Shown one piece after another: positions 5,257-7,726 of a stretch of DNA of 7,726 nucleotides. Positions within the stretch are counted from its first letter, which is position 1. The number at the start of each line of letters is the position of its first letter. Source of the DNA: Acetobacteraceae bacterium (GTDB lineage Bacteria > Pseudomonadota > Alphaproteobacteria > Acetobacterales > Acetobacteraceae); NCBI GenBank assembly GCA_027323595.1, contig DAHWBL010000171.1, positions 1-7,726 of the forward strand, written 5' to 3'. The notes beneath the pieces are model-generated. The model was not told the origin of the DNA and made no database searches. It saw nothing but the letters and a program-made list of their open reading frames with translations. A program made the position numbers and the translations under genes.

Positions 5257-7726
5257 GAGGATGGCGGTTCGAGGAAGGCGCGGGTGGCGCGCACCGCCTC
5301 GGCGAGGCCGACGCGGCGCACCTCCACCCCCTCGGGGAAGGCGTTGAGCAGCCGGGTCGGGGTCTGGCGGTCGAGCAGCACGAACACGCCGCGATCGCCG
5401 CTGCCGCGGATCAGCCGGCCGAACGCCTGGCGCAGCCTGAGCCGGGCGATGCGCTCATCCCAGCCTTTCGGGTCGCCGCCGCCCAGATGCACCCGCCGCT
5501 CGCGGTGCAGAATGTCGGGGCGCGGCCAGGGCACGCGCTCGAACACCACCAGCCGCAGCGCCCGGCCGGGAACGTCCACGCCGTCGCGCATGGCGTCGGT
5601 GCCAAGCAGGCAGCTTTCCTGCTCGGCGCGGAAAATCTCGACCAGGGTGGCGTTGTCGATCGCATCGACATGCTGGGCGAGCAGCGGCAGACCGGCGGCT
5701 TCGAGCGCGGGGGCGATGCGGGCATGCACCGCGCGCAGCCGGGCGATGGCGGTGAACAGACCCAGCGCGCCGCCGCCGGCGGCCAGGAACAGCGCGCGAT
5801 AGGCGCCGGCCAGCGCGGCGATGTCGCCGCCGGCGACATCGGTGACGACGAAGGCGCGGGTCTGCGCGGCATAGTCGAACGGGCTCGCGACACTGACGCG
5901 CAGCGGCGGCGAGGGCAGATGCGGCGCGCCCACCCGTGCCTCGGCGGCGCGCCAGGCGGCCTCGATGTCGGTGTCGTGGGCACCCGCGCCGGCGTCGCGC
6001 AGGGTGGCCGAGGTGACCAGCAGCCCGTGCGCGGGCGCGGCGAGGCTGGCGGCGAACGGGATGGTGGGGTCGAGCCAGTGGCGATGCAGCCCGACATCTC
6101 GCTCGCCGGCCGCGGCGCGGTCGAGCCGGAGGAACAGCAGGTGCTCGGGGCGCTCGCCGGGTGCGGGCGGCGGCTCGGCCAGCGCGCGCAGCATCGCCTG
6201 CCAGGCCGACAGCCGGTCGATGGCGCGGCGCTTGAGGGTGCGGCAGGCGGCCTCGATGCGCTGGCGCATCGCCGGATCAAGATCGTCGGCGTCGTCCTCC
6301 AGCCGGTCGGCGAGGCGCTGCATCAGCGCGGTGAGCGGCTCGGCGAGGCGGGTGAAGGCGCGCAGCAGGGCGGCGGCGGCCTCGGCGAGCGCGGGATCGA
6401 CCGGGTAAAGATCGCACTCCAGCGCGCCGGCGACCGAAGCCAGCCCGCCGCCTGGCAAACCGGCGGGTGACCCGGGGGCGCGTGCCAGCACCTGGCGGCG
6501 GGCGAGGCGGAGGAACTGCTCGGCCGGGTTGGGCGCGCCGGCGTCGAGCGGAATGGTGTCGGCGGTGATGCGCGCCGACCAGCCCGGCGGCGGCAGCGCG
6601 CGGGCGGCCGACAGCGCGGCGTCGAGCACCGCGCGCAGCGCCGGGCGGTCGGCCACCAGATCATCGAGCCGGCGGGCCAGGCCCCGCGCGCGCGAGCGGC
6701 CACCCTCCGCGCCGAGCAGCCAGCGGCGCAGCTCCGCGCCCTCCCGGCCGGACAGTTCGGCGGCGAAGGCGCCGTCGGCGGCGTCGAACAGATGGTGGCC
6801 CTCGTCGAACACATAGCGGGTGGGCACCGACACGTCGTCGATGCCGCCCCAGGCGGCCTGCGCCATCACCAGGGCGTGGTTGGCGACCACCAGATCCGCC
6901 CCCTTGGCGCGGCGGATGGTGTGCTCGACGAAGCAGCGGCGCCAATGCGGGCAGGCGGCGTGGATGCACTCGCCGCGCCGGTCGGCGAGGCCGGACAGCA
7001 GCGCGTTGCCGCCGAACAGATCGGCGAGCCAGCCGGGCAGATCGCCGCCGAACAGGTCGCCGTCGGCGGTGGCGCCGGCCCAACGGGCGAGCAGCCCGAG
7101 GCCGATGGCGATCGGCGCGGCGGCGCCAAGATTGCCGGCGACGTCCTCGAAATTCAGCAGGCAGAGATAATTCTCGCGGCCCTTGCGCACCACCACGCGG
7201 CGGCGGCGCTCCAGCGGGTCGGGAAACAGCCGGGCCAGCTCGGTGTCGATCTGGCGCTGCAGATGGCGGGTGTAGGTGCTGATCCACACCGGGGCGTGGT
7301 TGCGCTCGGCCCACAGGCTGGCCGGGGCGATGTAGCCCAGCGTCTTGCCGGTGCCGGTGCCGGCCTCGGCGAGCACCAGCGTGGGATCGCCGCGGCTGGT
7401 GCGCGGGGCGAAGGCGGCGGCGGCGGCGTGGGCATAGTCGGACTGGCCGGGGCGCTGCTCGGCGCCCGGGCCGAGCAGGGCGGCGAGCCGGGCGCGCGCC
7501 TCGGCCGGGGCGACCGGGTGGGAGGCTGGCGGGGTCGGCGCCGGCGGCTCCTCCCAGTCCGGCAGGCGGGTCCAGATGGCGAGCGCGCCGGCCGGGCTCG
7601 CGGTGGGCGCGCGCAGGGCGGCGAGCACCAGCGGCGCCCAGCCCCAGCCGGCCTGGCCCATGCGCGCGGCGAGGCTGGCGGCATGGCGGTTGGCCGGCAG
7701 GTCGCGGCCGGCGGCGAGGCGGGCGA
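5238..7726 (-). CDS. DinG/XPD-like ATP-dependent DNA helicase with Fe-S cluster, N-terminus outside window
   Basis: The frame stays open from the stop at 5238 to the right edge. The first in-window ATG (7661) is probably not the start: the 21 codons upstream (including AANRHAASLAAR) read like normal protein and the domain appears to begin earlier. Numbering from that Met: Walker A AGTGTGKT (100-107), TYTRHLQRQ (129-137), Fe-S cysteines C167, C232, C237 and C243, DEGH box (286-289), SATLRD (551-556), GTDAMRDGVDVPG (687-699) and QAFGRLIR (745-752). The last three cysteines have the C-x4-C-x5-C spacing of E. coli DinG. All superfamily 2 motifs look intact. Such 5'-to-3' helicases unwind R-loops, D-loops, forks or G-quadruplexes in repair and replication. 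No exonuclease domain is visible, although about 100 N-terminal residues may be missing. It is probably the lead gene of a unit with the TerB-like and transporter genes. Confidence 0.92.
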   Translation of the reverse strand, partial: ARLAAGRDLPANRHAASLAARMGQAGWGWAPLVLAALRAPTASPAGALAIWTRLPDWEEPPAPTPPASHPVAPAEARARLAALLGPGAEQRPGQSDYAHAAAAAFAPRTSRGDPTLVLAEAGTGTGKTLGYIAPASLWAERNHAPVWISTYTRHLQRQIDTELARLFPDPLERRRRVVVRKGRENYLCLLNFEDVAGNLGAAAPIAIGLGLLARWAGATADGDLFGGDLPGWLADLFGGNALLSGLADRRGECIHAACPHWRRCFVEHTIRRAKGADLVVANHALVMAQAAWGGIDDVSVPTRYVFDEGHHLFDAADGAFAAELSGREGAELRRWLLGAEGGRSRARGLARRLDDLVADRPALRAVLDAALSAARALPPPGWSARITADTIPLDAGAPNPAEQFLRLARRQVLARAPGSPAGLPGGGLASVAGALECDLYPVDPALAEAAAALLRAFTRLAEPLTALMQRLADRLEDDADDLDPAMRQRIEAACRTLKRRAIDRLSAWQAMLRALAEPPPAPGERPEHLLFLRLDRAAAGERDVGLHRHWLDPTIPFAASLAAPAHGLLVTSATLRDAGAGAHDTDIEAAWRAAEARVGAPHLPSPPLRVSVASPFDYAAQTRAFVVTDVAGGDIAALAGAYRALFLAAGGGALGLFTAIARLRAVHARIAPALEAAGLPLLAQHVDAIDNATLVEIFRAEQESCLLGTDAMRDGVDVPGRALRLVVFERVPWPRPDILHRERRVHLGGGDPKGWDERIARLRLRQAFGRLIRGSGDRGVFVLLDRQTPTRLLNAFPEGVEVRRVGLAEAVRATRAFLEPPSSDQGRP

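Noticed and set aside
4072..5347. Long plus-strand frames opposite the transporter and TerB-like genes
   Set aside because: The translations are Gln/His/Arg-rich without a fold or family signature, while the minus strand shows ten membrane helices and the TerB acidic repeats.
5250..6470. A 406-codon plus-strand frame opposite the helicase
   Set aside because: Its composition is Gly/Ala/Gln/Arg-rich with no recognisable domain, and the opposite strand holds intact helicase motifs. It is a GC-driven shadow.
1..7726. Novel defence system, mobile element, CRISPR array or RNA gene
   Set aside because: All coding space is taken by recognisable families with intact motifs, gaps are 132 bases or shorter, and no transposase, spaced repeat array, tRNA or rRNA pattern was seen on either strand.

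Overview
The window is very GC-rich (roughly 70% by eye) bacterial chromosome. Protein style, codon use and gene content suggest an alphaproteobacterium, plausibly Acetobacteraceae. That placement is an inference from protein style and was not tested by a search. I see no transposase, integrase, phage gene, tRNA, rRNA or CRISPR array. Base composition looks even throughout, so this reads as ordinary core or near-core chromosome.

Layout. (1) Bases 1-1248, minus strand: a peptidase family M20D amidohydrolase with a Tat-type export signal; its C-terminus lies beyond the left edge. (2) Bases 1249-1371: a short gap with a perfect 12-bp-stem hairpin just after the htpG stop. (3) Bases 1372-3204, minus: htpG, the bacterial Hsp90 chaperone. 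(4) Bases 3205-3336: a divergent intergenic region with a candidate heat-shock (RpoH, sigma-32 type) promoter pointing at htpG and a (GC)6 tract. (5) Bases 3337-3804, plus: zur, the zinc-responsive Fur-family repressor, with both zinc sites recognisable. It is the only plus-strand gene. (6) Bases 3814-4695, minus: an EamA/DMT-family ten-helix transporter, convergent with zur. (7) Bases 4748-5191, minus: a small TerB-like protein. (8) Bases 5238-7726, minus: a DinG/XPD-type iron-sulfur DNA helicase whose N-terminus lies beyond the right edge.

The helicase, TerB-like and transporter genes run in the same direction with gaps of 46 and 52 bases and may be one transcription unit. At the helicase/TerB junction, three imperfect 15-16 bp tandem repeats span the helicase stop codon and the TerB leader. 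htpG and the M20D gene also point the same way, but the hairpin between them suggests separate transcription. No single pathway links the genes. The themes are proteostasis (HtpG), zinc homeostasis (Zur), DNA repair or structure resolution (helicase) and possible stress response (TerB). I do not see a convincing new multi-gene system. The points most worth a second look are the htpG promoter, the tandem repeats, the helicase-TerB pairing and the exported M20D enzyme.
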